Assembly (NCBI GenBank): GCA_030762895.1
Contig: CM061062.1
Location: forward strand, 3,867,501 to 3,931,500
DNA: 64,000 nucleotides
Source of the DNA: Sophora flavescens
Taxonomy: Eukaryota > Streptophyta > Magnoliopsida > Fabales > Fabaceae
Direction: 5' to 3'
This document shows positions 1-10,166 of the stretch, piece after piece; the first letter of the stretch is position 1; the number at the start of each line of letters is the position of its first letter. The translations under genes and the position numbers were made by a program. The notes below the pieces were generated by a model. That model worked only from the letters and a program-made list of their open reading frames with translations, was not told the origin of the DNA and ran no database searches.

Positions 1-3000
1 GTCATCCCCTCTTCCCAATCACCCATGCATCGACCACCGAAAACAATCTGTTGGATACCAAGATATCTGCTATTCAAAAAGGGATCAATCATTATTGCTC
101 TTTATTTAATTTTTTGCATAACAACAAACGAAAGAAAAGTGCCCATGGAGATATAATTGCATATCTTCTCTTTTTATTACATATGATTTAGTATTCGATC
201 TTACTCTGAGCTTAAGACAGTTAGGCAGTTAAGAAGCACATCAATTGCAAAATAATCAGATGTACCCAGGTCCACCCTGCATGTAAGATATGTTTACGTT
301 TAAATATATTGTACGGATAGTAATCTTGATCAAATCACATATTTCACATTTACAAAAAAAGGTTCTAGAGCTTATACCAAATACGTCCCCAGTTATCCTG
401 GAACTCAATGTCACTGATATCATGGAAAGACGATGGCATCACTTTGAATCCCTTATCGGCATCATACATAGGATCATACTCCATTGACGAATTCGCCAGC
501 TGCCATCAACTCAAGAAACTTCAAATGTTTGTTAAAAGGTAGCAGCTACAGGTAAGATACTAAAAAAAGATGACAACGCCATGAGTCCATGACACATAGC
601 TAATGTTGTCAGACATTGGCCACAACTTACACTAAGCTAAAACTAACAACACTTCAAAATGTAAAATCAATTAACAACTAGGAAGCACGGACATGACACG
701 GGAAACAGGACGTGGATACGACACAAAAGGAGAATACGAAAAATTTCAAACATTATATGATACAACACGTTTGTCATACAAGATACAAAATTAGTATAAG
801 ATTAATTAACACAAAAACACAAATTTTAAATGAAGAGAGAGATGATGTTTTAAAAGTTAGTATGAGTTATTCTATACATAATAAAATGACAACACTGGTT
901 GTATGGCAACTCTTAGTGAGAATCATCTTGCTGCTCGGTGAAGAGGGTTTGTCGTAGGCAGCACAGCTGCCCCGATTGTTCTTCGAGGAGGCAACCTTGA
1001 TGTAAGATGAAGACCAATAATACCCGGGCGGTAGGTGATAGTCGCTGGGAACCTTCACCTGATCTGGAAGGGTTTGTCCTTTTGAAGCGCGATGGAGGTC
1101 GCCCGAATCCAGGAATCCGGATTTCCATGCATAGCCTACTGGTCCTACTCCCTTGGTAGGAAGCATGCGAGGGAGGAGCGGTTTTGAGAGAAGGTTGTCG
1201 GTGGTTGGATCGGATAGTTTGTCATTTGATAAAAGGGAAGGAGTGACGGTTTATCTCTCCAATTGTGGTTGCCAATGTTCAGTTCGGACACGGAGGGTCA
1301 GAGGTGGTAAGGATGTAGCAGTTATCTTCCTATATGCGACCAGGGGACCCGGAAAGGCACTTTGACGCTCAAGTCACTATGGAAAGTGGAAAAGGATAAG
1401 AGTGTGTGTGTGAGTTGAGGGAGGAAATTGGAGCCCCTTTACGGGCTTTGCATGGCCATCCTTCTCGCATGACCAATGTTGCATAGGTTGATCCACCAAA
1501 ACCACTTAAGCCATCAGCCCAACGACTGCATCTCCTATACTGCCTATTCAGGTTTTCGGAAATTGTTTGAGCAACATCAAGGCTCTAGTTCCACTGCTTT
1601 TGTTGAACACAGACGAGTAATTCTTTTACTTGTATCTCTCAAAAATCATCTCTAGGTCAATGGATTCTTGACTCTGGTACCACTGATTATGTCTTTGGTA
1701 ATAAATCTCTTTTATTTAACATTTATATATATCTGGTTATTTACCTATTTTTACCTTAGCTAATGATTCCAAAACACATTCTCAAGGAGTAGGCACGGGC
1801 CATCCCCTCCCTTCCCTTTCAGTTGATTAGGTGCCTTATGTTATTGGTTCTCCCTTTAATATACTTATCATTAGCAATTTAACTCGTTCTCTTGACTGTA
1901 TCATCTTATTCACTAAAGATTCTGTCTTTTTGCAAGACAAGAGTTCGGGACGAACGATTGGCACCGGATGTGAGTCCCATGACCTTTATCAGCTTTCCAC
2001 TCCTCGTGTTTGCTTAGTTTTTTATTCCGCCATCACCACCCATGCTTAGTTGGGACATCCCAATCTTTCCAAGTTGGAGAAGTTGGTGCAGATCCTATCC
2101 AAGTTGTCTACCTTCCTAAGTCTGTCTTCTCTTGTCAACTTGGGAAACATGCCCATAGTTCATTTCCCGAAAGGGTTTGTTGTCGAGCTATGTCTCCTTT
2201 TGCTTTAGTTCATTTTGATGTTTAGGACTTTAGGGTCCTAGTTGTACTGTGTCTACTTCAGGATCTAGGTATTTTGTCACATTTGTTGATGACTATTCTC
2301 ATTGTGCTTTGTTATTTTTAATGCAGAACAGATCTGAGTTGTTTTCTATTTTCCAAATTCTTTTATAATGTAATAAAAACTTGATTTGGTGTCCCAATTT
2401 GCACTTATGTAGCGATCACGCCCATGAGTACTTATCTCAGTCTTCTATTGATGCTTATGTGTTGGATTTGGGGGGACTGGACGTAATTTTGGGGATGGCC
2501 TGGCTGAAGGGGATAGGAAAGGTGGTGATGGATTGGAATGAGTTGACAATGAAATTTCTTTTTCATGGCAGACCGGTTCCGTTAGAAGGACATCCTTGTG
2601 GGGCTGGTTTGTCTTATGGAGGAAAGGACCCACATAGAGAGTCAGCATCCTTTAATCATTTGCTGAAGGGAGTCAGTAAAGAGGAGTTGTTGCCAATTAA
2701 AGAAGGGGGACCATACAGCAAAGAAGAGGGGCATTTGACCTGTGAACAAGAAGGGGGTTTCTAAGGGTACTTGATGGATTCCCTTATGTGTTCAAGGAGG
2801 TGATGGGGCTACCTCCAAAAAGGGAAGTGGAACATGTAATAGAGCTGCAAGCAGGAACAAGGCCTGTCAGTGTACGGCCATATAGGTACCCACACTTGCA
2901 TAAAAATGAGATTGAAAGGCAGGTGAATGAACTACTGCAACAAGGAGTTATCAGTGTTCCATATAATCTAAAATTGTCCCCAACCTCTAAGGTGCACCAT

Positions 3001-6000
3001 GTTTCTCAAGTTTCTCAAATCAAGAAGACCATTGGCAACTATACGGCAGCAGGGGTTCTACCCAAGGACTTAGAAGTGGAGGGAAAGGACTTGGTTGAAC
3101 CTGAAAAGGTGCTAGCTATCCGAGAAACCATGAAGGTAGGCAGTCTGATAAGTCAATACTTGGTTCATTGGAAGGGCATGGCAGAGGATGCTATTTGGAA
3201 GGACGAATTCATGTTGCAGTCAGTTTCCTAACCTCAGCCTTAGGCACAAGGCTGTTCTTCCAACGGCAGGTAGTGATAGGGCACCCACTTATGGACCTGG
3301 ACCTACTGGACCGAAGATTGGCAGTGGGATGAGTCCTGCTTTGGGCTCCAATTATGAGAGACCCAAGATATGGCAAGTCTACACCCATAAAAAGATAGGC
3401 AGTCAGTTAGACCCTAGTGCATGGGTATAGAGTGACGTGAGAGAGTGAGGGGGGATTATGCTGTATTTTGGAGACTTTGTTAGACAGAGAAGATGACCTA
3501 AGGTGACCTTCTCACCTTCTCACCTTCTCTGAGGAGTATATGCTCTGGCGAGGAGCCATAAGCTCTGGTTTAGGGTGATCTTTCCTTCATACCTTGGTTT
3601 CTATCAGGTGTGGTTTAGGGGGGATTATGCTGTATTTTGGAGACTTTGTTAGACAGAGAAGATGACCTAAGGTGACCTTCTCACCTTCTCTGAGGAGCAT
3701 ATGCTCTGGCGAGGAGCCATAAGCTGTGGTTTAGGGTGATCTTTCCTTTTCCCAGTAAATAATACCAAATACTTCCATTTTCATACCTTGGTTTCTATCA
3801 GGTGTGGTTCTACTTCTCCCTTGGAATGATAGGGTGCTCAAGTCCAAGGGAGAACCACACTCCAAAAGCTATCTATTAAGGTGAGAGAGCCCCAAGGACT
3901 TAAATACCATTCCACACACTAGTATTTGGCCAATGTGGGACTTCATCATTTCCTTGGACAAGCTATATGAGTAAGAAGCTTGGTGCATATGACCTATATG
4001 CTCCAACTTGAGGGGGATTGTTGGAATTCATATAATTAATGTATAGATTTATTATATAGGCATATCATATCATGTAATTAGGTAGTAAATCCTCTATAGT
4101 TATTTCATTAAGCTTATATAAACGAGCCTCCATTGTGTAGTTGAGATACATGGATTCATCATATGTCTCTCTGTTCTCTGGTTACTCTTAACAATAACCA
4201 TGAAATAGATAAACCCGACAAAGAGTAACATGGCCTAACCTGCAAATTTGAAGAATTGAAGGCACCAAGACGACCCATGACATACCATGATTGAATAACC
4301 TGCATTTTTTACATGAATCAAACAGTAAGATTTTACAAATAAATATAACTATATATTAAAGGCTAAAAATGCTAAATGAAACACTTACACTACCAATTAG
4401 ATTAACATCCTGATCAGATGGTGATCCAAACAATTCAAACCAGATATATGAGTCAACTGGATTGAAGCTGCAAGAGGCATGCCATTAGAGTGATACCGGA
4501 ATAACGTGTTAATCAAGGTTCAGCATATAAATACTTTTTAATACATAGCATACACAAATTTAGGCAATGCAGTTACGATTTATGACAGAGTCCAAAAAGA
4601 AACTTTTTGGGTTCATCGTTCGTTTTTTTTTTTTTTTGGATAATAGAAAAACATTATTAGAAAAGTAGAGAAATTACAACTTTGGGAGAGGAGAGGACAT
4701 TGTCCTAAAAAAAGAAGAAAAAAAAAGCCAAAGTGACTGATAAATCCAACGATGACGTCCAACAGCATTGCTTATTAGTAATAGAAATTCCCTTGAAATA
4801 ACAAAGCATAAGGGCATGACAAATGCAAGGGCAGTGAGACACCCTTGGAATACAAACATCCCTCTCCAACCAAATATGCCGGAGAACTGCATAAACTGTA
4901 CACAGCAATAAAATCTTGGCCTCCTTGTTCCTGGCCACACCTTAAAATCATATCATAAGAAACTGCTCCAAGGTGAAAAGGGCACACCCAGTGTTCATCA
5001 AGAGCACGCCAAACAGGTTATTCCATAACAATTTAGCTGCTGTCTTATAATTAAAAATAAGTTAGTGGGGCATTGTTTGTAACTGTATGTGCATCAGTTA
5101 ACTAAAGCTATTCTTGTGTTATACAATCCTTATAGAATTAAGATTAAGAATATGTTTCCAAGTTATATAATTGCTTAATTGATTTATTAAATAAAGCATT
5201 TGACAAAAAGAAAAGGCATCTGGGGGCCTAAACATAGTAAAGAGGAAGTATATAGAAAGTACTCTTCAAAAAGAAGGACCTAGATGCTTGCCGTTGAAAC
5301 ACAAATTATAACAATGAAAACACAACAGAAGAAATAAATCCCTAGTCTTGGCATTTGAATGCATGTGATTATAACTGAGATTAAAGAGTGGATCAGTGTC
5401 TACACTAATAGAGGAAGAAGTGATGGGGGAGGAAGAGAAAACAAAGTAAAAAGATTTAATAATGTTCATTACTCTCTAAAGCTGACTTTGAAAGCAAGCA
5501 CAGATCCTGTTTTTGACTTGCGAAAGTCTCTACCCTTCTTTCGAACTCTATCTTCCACCTGAAACATCATTAGAAATTGGCAATTTGGCATTGCAAACAT
5601 AAACCAACAAATCATTATATGTGAGAATAAGACTCTTTAAAAGCTATAAAAAAAAAGGATCTTTTATGAAAAAGATAGAAAAACCTTTTCGTTGGGTAAG
5701 TCAGTTCAGAATCTTGTAAATATGGTAAGTTCCTTAGATTCATTTGATAAATTGGATGTTAGGGGTGAGGAGGCAATGACTTTAGGAAAGGTTATATATA
5801 GGTAGATGATATAATTTGGATATGATACACACACACAACTCATTTTGATCCTAGCAGTAGCACCCATGACATGAATAGACTGAACTGAAATTTTAGAAGC
5901 AAGAGAGAATGGAATAAGTATTTTAAATGGTTGAAAGATGAAATTAGAAGGGAAAGAAAGATACCCGTTTCCTCATGAGTTCAGGGTTGCCAATACTATC

Positions 6001-6493
6001 TCCAAGAACAGCACGGAGCTCAGTATCGTCTTTGCAAGCATCTTCAAGGACTCTGCAAAAAAGGGGCAAAGCATATATTTATTTATTTACTTATTTTGTT
6101 TTTGATACATCGAAATGAATGAATGAATGGAATGGAATTAAAAGGGAAAGGAAGAAAGTTGAGGAGGGACTTTGCCCAAGCAGGGAACTTGTGAAGGCGA
6201 TCGTATTCCCGTTGCTGTCTCTCTTCGCGAATTCTAAGCAATCTGCGACCTCTGGCGGTAGTTCCCGAGCCTTTGATAGCTTGTCTGCTTCCGCTTGTAG
6301 AAGAAGAAGAGACAGAGACAGTTTTATTATCATTATCACTTGACTCTGAGAGAGAAGAAGCAGAAACAATCAGAGCCCTCCGACTCCGAGGTAGAATCTC
6401 CTTCACGTCTGCAACCGCAAGCGAGGTGGAAGACAGGAAGGAAGAAGAATTGCACTCTTTCGCCCACCAGTTACATCCATACACCATCGCCAT
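1..6493 (-). CDS. DUF3531-family protein gene, 8 exons seen, 3' end outside window
   Basis: Minus-strand gene assembled by splice sites and frame. Exons: 6493-6171, 6052-5965, 5558-5473, 4467-4389, 4299-4240, 499-378, 276-205 and 66-1 (continues off the window). Exon lengths 323, 88, 86, 79, 60, 122 and 72 keep one open frame, and all introns read GT..AG. The first exon starts at ATG 6493 and is Ser-rich, like a plastid transit peptide, followed by a basic Arg/Glu-rich stretch. Later exons carry recognisable pieces such as VLEDACKDD, GNPELMRKR, DSYIWFELFGSPSD, SWYVMGRLGAFN, DIEFQDNWGR and GDWEEGM, which I recognise as the plant DUF3531 family (function unknown). An alternative Met lies at 6487. 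The first donor (gtccct) is weak but restores the frame. The 3.74 kb intron between exons 5 and 6 is full of transposon debris. The gene structure is well supported; the family name is from memory. Confidence 0.8.
500..1440. other. Left part of the large DUF3531 intron, no gene seen
   Basis: Intron sequence between the exon ending at 500 and the first recognisable retrotransposon piece. The part up to about 950 is AT-rich. A GC-richer stretch at about 950-1430 has short open frames on both strands, but none looks like a known protein. It is probably repeat-derived; I could not assign it. Confidence 0.4.
1640..2370 (+). pseudogene. Degenerate Ty1/Copia protease-integrase fragment
   Basis: Broken plus-strand reading frames contain a protease-like 'WILDSGTTD' (about 1661-1690), a degraded GAG-pre-integrase stretch, and an integrase start reading 'SRYFVTFVDDYSHC' (about 2260-2300). 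Several stops and frame changes interrupt it and no reverse transcriptase follows. It lies inside the large intron of the DUF3531 gene and is old, non-functional Copia debris. Confidence 0.6.
2381..3231 (+). pseudogene. Internally deleted Ty3/Gypsy chromovirus fragment
   Basis: Plus-strand frames show the end of a Gypsy aspartic protease (GGLDVILGMAWL, from about 2467), the start of a reverse transcriptase (about 2788-2960, with VRPYRYPHLHKNEIERQV) and then, in the same open frame, a C-terminal chromodomain-like region (about 2970-3230, with YLVHWKGMAEDAIWKDE). The catalytic part of RT, RNase H and integrase are missing, so a deletion has joined RT start to chromodomain without breaking the frame. 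Chromodomains are the hallmark of chromoviruses. It sits in the large intron of the DUF3531 gene. Confidence 0.65.
3434..3800 (+). repeat. Chromovirus 3' LTR start with a 166-bp tandem duplication
   Basis: A purine tract (gagagtgaggggggatta, from about 3441) follows the chromodomain fragment, as expected for a polypurine tract next to a 3' LTR. The sequence starting at the G-run near 3451 is repeated almost exactly from about 3617: both copies hold 'ttatgctgtattttggagac', the ctcaccttctc pyrimidine block and 'ggcgaggagccataagct'. The period is about 166 bp. Confidence 0.5.
3801..4193 (+). repeat. Short Copia-like 3' LTR (4019-4193) with adjacent internal sequence
   Basis: A polypurine tract (cttgagggggat, 4007-4018) precedes a TG..CA segment running from TGTTGGAATTC at 4019 to CTCTTAACA at 4193, a 175-bp LTR with a TATA-like tataaacg stretch. 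The internal side carries a long hairpin (3804-3860). No matching 5' LTR was found to the left. It lies in the DUF3531 intron. Confidence 0.5.
4619..5040 (-). mobile_element. LINE 3' end with poly(A) tail
   Basis: On the minus strand two overlapping frames carry pieces typical of the C-terminal part of plant LINE reverse transcriptases downstream of the zinc-binding region, including 'AKILLLCTVYAVLRHIWLER' and 'WRALDEHWVCPFHLG'. The segment ends in a run of 15 T on the plus strand (4623-4637), that is, a poly(A) tail on the minus strand. This is a 5'-truncated, frame-broken LINE inside the 4468-5472 intron of the DUF3531 gene, in the same orientation as the gene. Confidence 0.6.
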
Positions 6494-6810
6494 CTCTTCT
6501 CTTTTCAGGGATTACACCCTCCCAGTTTTCTGTCTTCTTTATTATAGGACCGGAAATGGAAAATATATTAGATAATATTTAATTTTAATTATAAAATTTA
6601 AAATAATTCTCATGTATAAAATAACTTTTTAGATAATGTGAATGAGTGTCCTTTTAGAGAATATAAAATAGAAAAAAAAAACTTTATTATTTCTCAATAT
6701 ATTAAATATATATTTAAATTCATACCGAATATCCTTTAAGTAAAATAGTTATTTCGGTAAAAAAAAAAAAGGTAAAATAATTATTATTATCATGTCAAAT
6801 TCATGTCAAA
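6494..6810. other. Upstream region of the DUF3531 gene, AT-rich
   Basis: AT-rich spacer upstream of the DUF3531 start codon. It probably holds the promoter and 5' UTR of that gene, but no clear TATA box or transcription start could be fixed. Nothing else recognised. Confidence 0.4.
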
Positions 6811-7342
6811 ATGAAGGCATTCACTTTATTCACAAACAACATATTTAAGGCTAAGTTGGCTCTCAGAGATGGTTATTCCATGAGGATTGGTGATGGTAGT
6901 AAATCATATTTCTGGTATACTTCATGGTTGCAAAATGGTCATATTTGTACCCTTGTTGACTTTGTTAACATCCAGGATAAAGATCTCATGGTGAAAGATG
7001 TATGCGATAATGGTTGCTAGCACACTTGGCTAGACTTGCGACTATTAATCCTGATCGGTGTTCAAAGAAGCATCTCTAATAAAACATAAAACAAAACAGA
7101 AAAGGTGAGTGAATGATTATCTTCTCTTGTACATTTCATTAAATAGATGGAGAATATATACAGACTTTGCTCAACAAACTCTCAACTGATTTTATCTAAG
7201 TCTATCACCATCAAACAGAATAACAGAAAAGCAGATATCAAGCAAAGATAATATCTAAAATCTTGATAACTAATACTAACTAAATCTTGATAACTAACTT
7301 GATAACCAACTTGATAACCATCCTTATCTTCATTACTCCCCC

Positions 7343-10150
7343 TCAAGTTGGGGAGTGAAGATCATGAATTCCCAACTTGGAAATGAAGTATTGAAACTGC
7401 TTTTGCCCCAAAGCTTTGGTAAAGATGTCTGCCAATTGTTGCTTGGTGGATATATGAGCAGTGGCAATTCGTCCAGCCTGAATGTGTTCTCTTACGAAAT
7501 GACAATCTACTTCAATATGCTTGGTGCATTCATGGAAAACGGGGTTGGCAGCTATATAGAGAGCAGATTGGTTGTCACATAGCAGCGGAGTGGGCTTGTC
7601 ACATGGTATTTGAAGATCTGACAGAAGATTGCGCAACCAAATAATCTCACTAGTTGCATAGGACATTGCTCTATACTCTACCTCACAAGATGATCGAGAA
7701 ACAGTGGTTTGTTTCTTTGTTTTCCAAGAGACAGGGCTGCTGCCTAATGTCTTGAAATATGCTGAGATGGAACGCCTTGTAGTGGGGCAAGATGCCCAGT
7801 CCGAGTCACAGTAGCCTGTCAAAAAGAGATCATTATTTCTGGATAGCAAAACTCCTTGACCAGGAGAGGACTTTAGACAACGAAGAACACGCATGGCTGC
7901 TTCCCAATGCAGTTGGCGAGGTTCTTGCATAAATTGACTCAAGATGTGAACTGAATAGCTGAGTTCGGGGCGAGTGACAGTGAGATAGATCAATCTACCA
8001 ATGAGGCGCCTATATTGTGGAGGGTCTAAATAAGGATCACCAATTTCAGCTGATAAGCCATGATTTTGTTCCATAGGGAAACTACAAGGTTTACAATCTA
8101 CCATCCCACATTCCTTTAGGATGTCAAGAGTGTATTTCTGTTGACAAAGAAACAGGCCGGTGTTTCCATAAGAGAGTTCAAGTCCTAGAAAGTATTTAAG
8201 CTTTCCAAGATCTTTCATTCGAAAACATTCACTCAGATATTGTTTGAATTTGTTGCTCGCCATGTTGGCATTACTGGCTATGACTAAATCATCAACATAG
8301 ATCAGAGTGGCAATGAAGGTGGAGCCCAAAGAAAAGGTGAACAAACTATGGTCAGCATTGGATTGCTTGAAACCATAGTGCAGCAAGGCCTGAGACAGCT
8401 TAGCATACCAATTCCTGGATGCCTGCCTGAGACCATAAAGCGACTTCCTCAGGCGACAAACATGTTGTGGATCAGTTACCACATAACCGGGAGGAACAGA
8501 CATATATACTTCTTCATCAAGATCTCCATGAAGAAAGGCATTGCTAACATCCATTTGGTGGAGCTCCCAATTTTTAACAACCGCTACGGACAACAAGCAT
8601 CTAACAGTTGTCATTTTGGCCACGGGGGCAAAAGTCTCTGTGAAATCCTCTCCCTCAACTTGAGTGTAACCTTTGGCAACCAACCGTGCCTTGTACTTGT
8701 CAATCTCCCCATTTGCCTTGTACTTGATCTTGTAGACCCATTTACATCCAACCAATTTCTTTCCCTTTGGAAGGGGTTCTAAAGTCCAAGTATTGTTTTC
8801 TTCCAATGCCTTAATCTCCTGTGACATTGCTTCTTGCCACTGTGGAGATTGGGCTGCCTGTGTAAAATGTCTAGGCTCATCATGAGACTTGATGGCCGAA
8901 AGAAATGCTTTATGTGAGGAGGAGAAATTATTGTCACTAATGTACTGTGATATGGGATAGGGCTTACCAGAAGAAGAAGTGGATGTTGAGGTGATGCGTG
9001 GGGGGTTTTGAACTGCTGTGCCACAATAGTAGTCCTTTAAATATGTTGGAGGTCTCTTAGCTCTTGGTTCTGCTACAGTTAAGGTAGCTTCCCTGGATGG
9101 CAATGTCTCCCTTGATGGAGAGGATTCTTGTTGTTCAGGCACATCACTGGCTGGTTCGTTGGAATTGAAGTCTGCATTGCTGGAATCACGACTTTCATCA
9201 ACTATCACAACACTGTCATGCAAATAAGTTGATTGATTTATCTCATCTAATGAAGGACAATCAGGATAGGTTACTGTCATGCTGCCGTCTTCTTTGTCTT
9301 GTCTATATGGAAAGATATGTTCATAGAATTTAACATCCCTTGAGACTGAAAATTCCTTAGTGTCTAGATTACATACTTTCCAACCCTTTTGTCCCCAAGG
9401 GTATCCTATAAAGATGCACTTATGTGCTCTAGCATCAAACTTATCATTTGGTTTTGTTGGTGTCTTCACATAGCAAAGACAACCAAATACTCGCAAATGC
9501 TCATATGATGGAGTCTTATCATATAGCATTTGATAAGGGGACATTCCCTCATTGGCTGCAGGTGGTGTCCTATTTATAAGGTGGACAGCAGTTTGCACAC
9601 ACTCTCCCCAAAAATGCAGAGGTAAATTAGCATGGAAACGAAGGGCACGAGCCACATTGAGAATGTGACGATGCTTTCTTTCCACGCGCCCATTTTGTTG
9701 TGGTGTGTGAACACATGAGGTTTCATGAAGAATTCCTTCATCATGGAGAAAACATTGAACCTTTGAATTGACAAATTCGGTTCCATTATCACTTCTAATG
9801 ACTTTTACTTTGGTTGCAAATTGGGTTGTGATCATCTTACAAAAGTTAATAAGATGACTAGCTGTTTCAGACTTTTCTTTTAGCAAAAATACCCATGTAG
9901 CTCGAGAATAATCATCAACTATTGTTAAGAAGTAATGTGAGCCATTGTGTGATGGTGTATGATACCTTCCCCAGAGGTCACAGTGAATCAAATCAAAAAT
10001 CTTATTGGCTTTACTATCACTCAAAGGAAAAGAATTCATACATTGTTTGGAACGATGACAAACATCACAACATTCCAACTTATTTACATCTAAGGGAAAA
10101 TTAATGATTCTAGAGAGTCTAGACATATTCCTAATTGAAGGGTGGCCCAT
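7343..10150 (-). CDS. Copia integrase-reverse transcriptase-RNase H frame
   Basis: 935-aa frame. Zinc-binding GAG-pre-integrase (MGHPSIRNMSRL..CDVC), integrase core with the D,D,E residues in 'TIVDDYSRATW', 'IRSDNGTEF' and 'QQNGRVERKHR', reverse transcriptase from 'NNTWTLEPLPKGKKLVGCKW' with catalytic YVDD, and RNase H with 'GYCDSDWA', 'CEVEYRAM' and 'CDNQSAL'. No internal stops. The first Met is arbitrary: homology to integrase extends upstream in the same frame (KKTDDSWHAR). The stop TGA lies inside the polypurine tract, so there is no 3' untranslated spacer. Confidence 0.88.
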   Translation of the reverse strand: MGHPSIRNMSRLSRIINFPLDVNKLECCDVCHRSKQCMNSFPLSDSKANKIFDLIHCDLWGRYHTPSHNGSHYFLTIVDDYSRATWVFLLKEKSETASHLINFCKMITTQFATKVKVIRSDNGTEFVNSKVQCFLHDEGILHETSCVHTPQQNGRVERKHRHILNVARALRFHANLPLHFWGECVQTAVHLINRTPPAANEGMSPYQMLYDKTPSYEHLRVFGCLCYVKTPTKPNDKFDARAHKCIFIGYPWGQKGWKVCNLDTKEFSVSRDVKFYEHIFPYRQDKEDGSMTVTYPDCPSLDEINQSTYLHDSVVIVDESRDSSNADFNSNEPASDVPEQQESSPSRETLPSREATLTVAEPRAKRPPTYLKDYYCGTAVQNPPRITSTSTSSSGKPYPISQYISDNNFSSSHKAFLSAIKSHDEPRHFTQAAQSPQWQEAMSQEIKALEENNTWTLEPLPKGKKLVGCKWVYKIKYKANGEIDKYKARLVAKGYTQVEGEDFTETFAPVAKMTTVRCLLSVAVVKNWELHQMDVSNAFLHGDLDEEVYMSVPPGYVVTDPQHVCRLRKSLYGLRQASRNWYAKLSQALLHYGFKQSNADHSLFTFSLGSTFIATLIYVDDLVIASNANMASNKFKQYLSECFRMKDLGKLKYFLGLELSYGNTGLFLCQQKYTLDILKECGMVDCKPCSFPMEQNHGLSAEIGDPYLDPPQYRRLIGRLIYLTVTRPELSYSVHILSQFMQEPRQLHWEAAMRVLRCLKSSPGQGVLLSRNNDLFLTGYCDSDWASCPTTRRSISAYFKTLGSSPVSWKTKKQTTVSRSSCEVEYRAMSYATSEIIWLRNLLSDLQIPCDKPTPLLCDNQSALYIAANPVFHECTKHIEVDCHFVREHIQAGRIATAHISTKQQLADIFTKALGQKQFQYFISKLGIHDLHSPT

Positions 10151-10166
10151 TCTGGCATGCCACGAA

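Noticed and set aside
867..1166. 99-codon minus-strand frame in the DUF3531 intron
   Set aside because: No family recognised; it lies in repeat-like intron sequence.
6811..7020. Independent small gene of 69 codons
   Set aside because: The sequence is LINE reverse-transcriptase C-terminus and continues on the other side of the Copia insertion.
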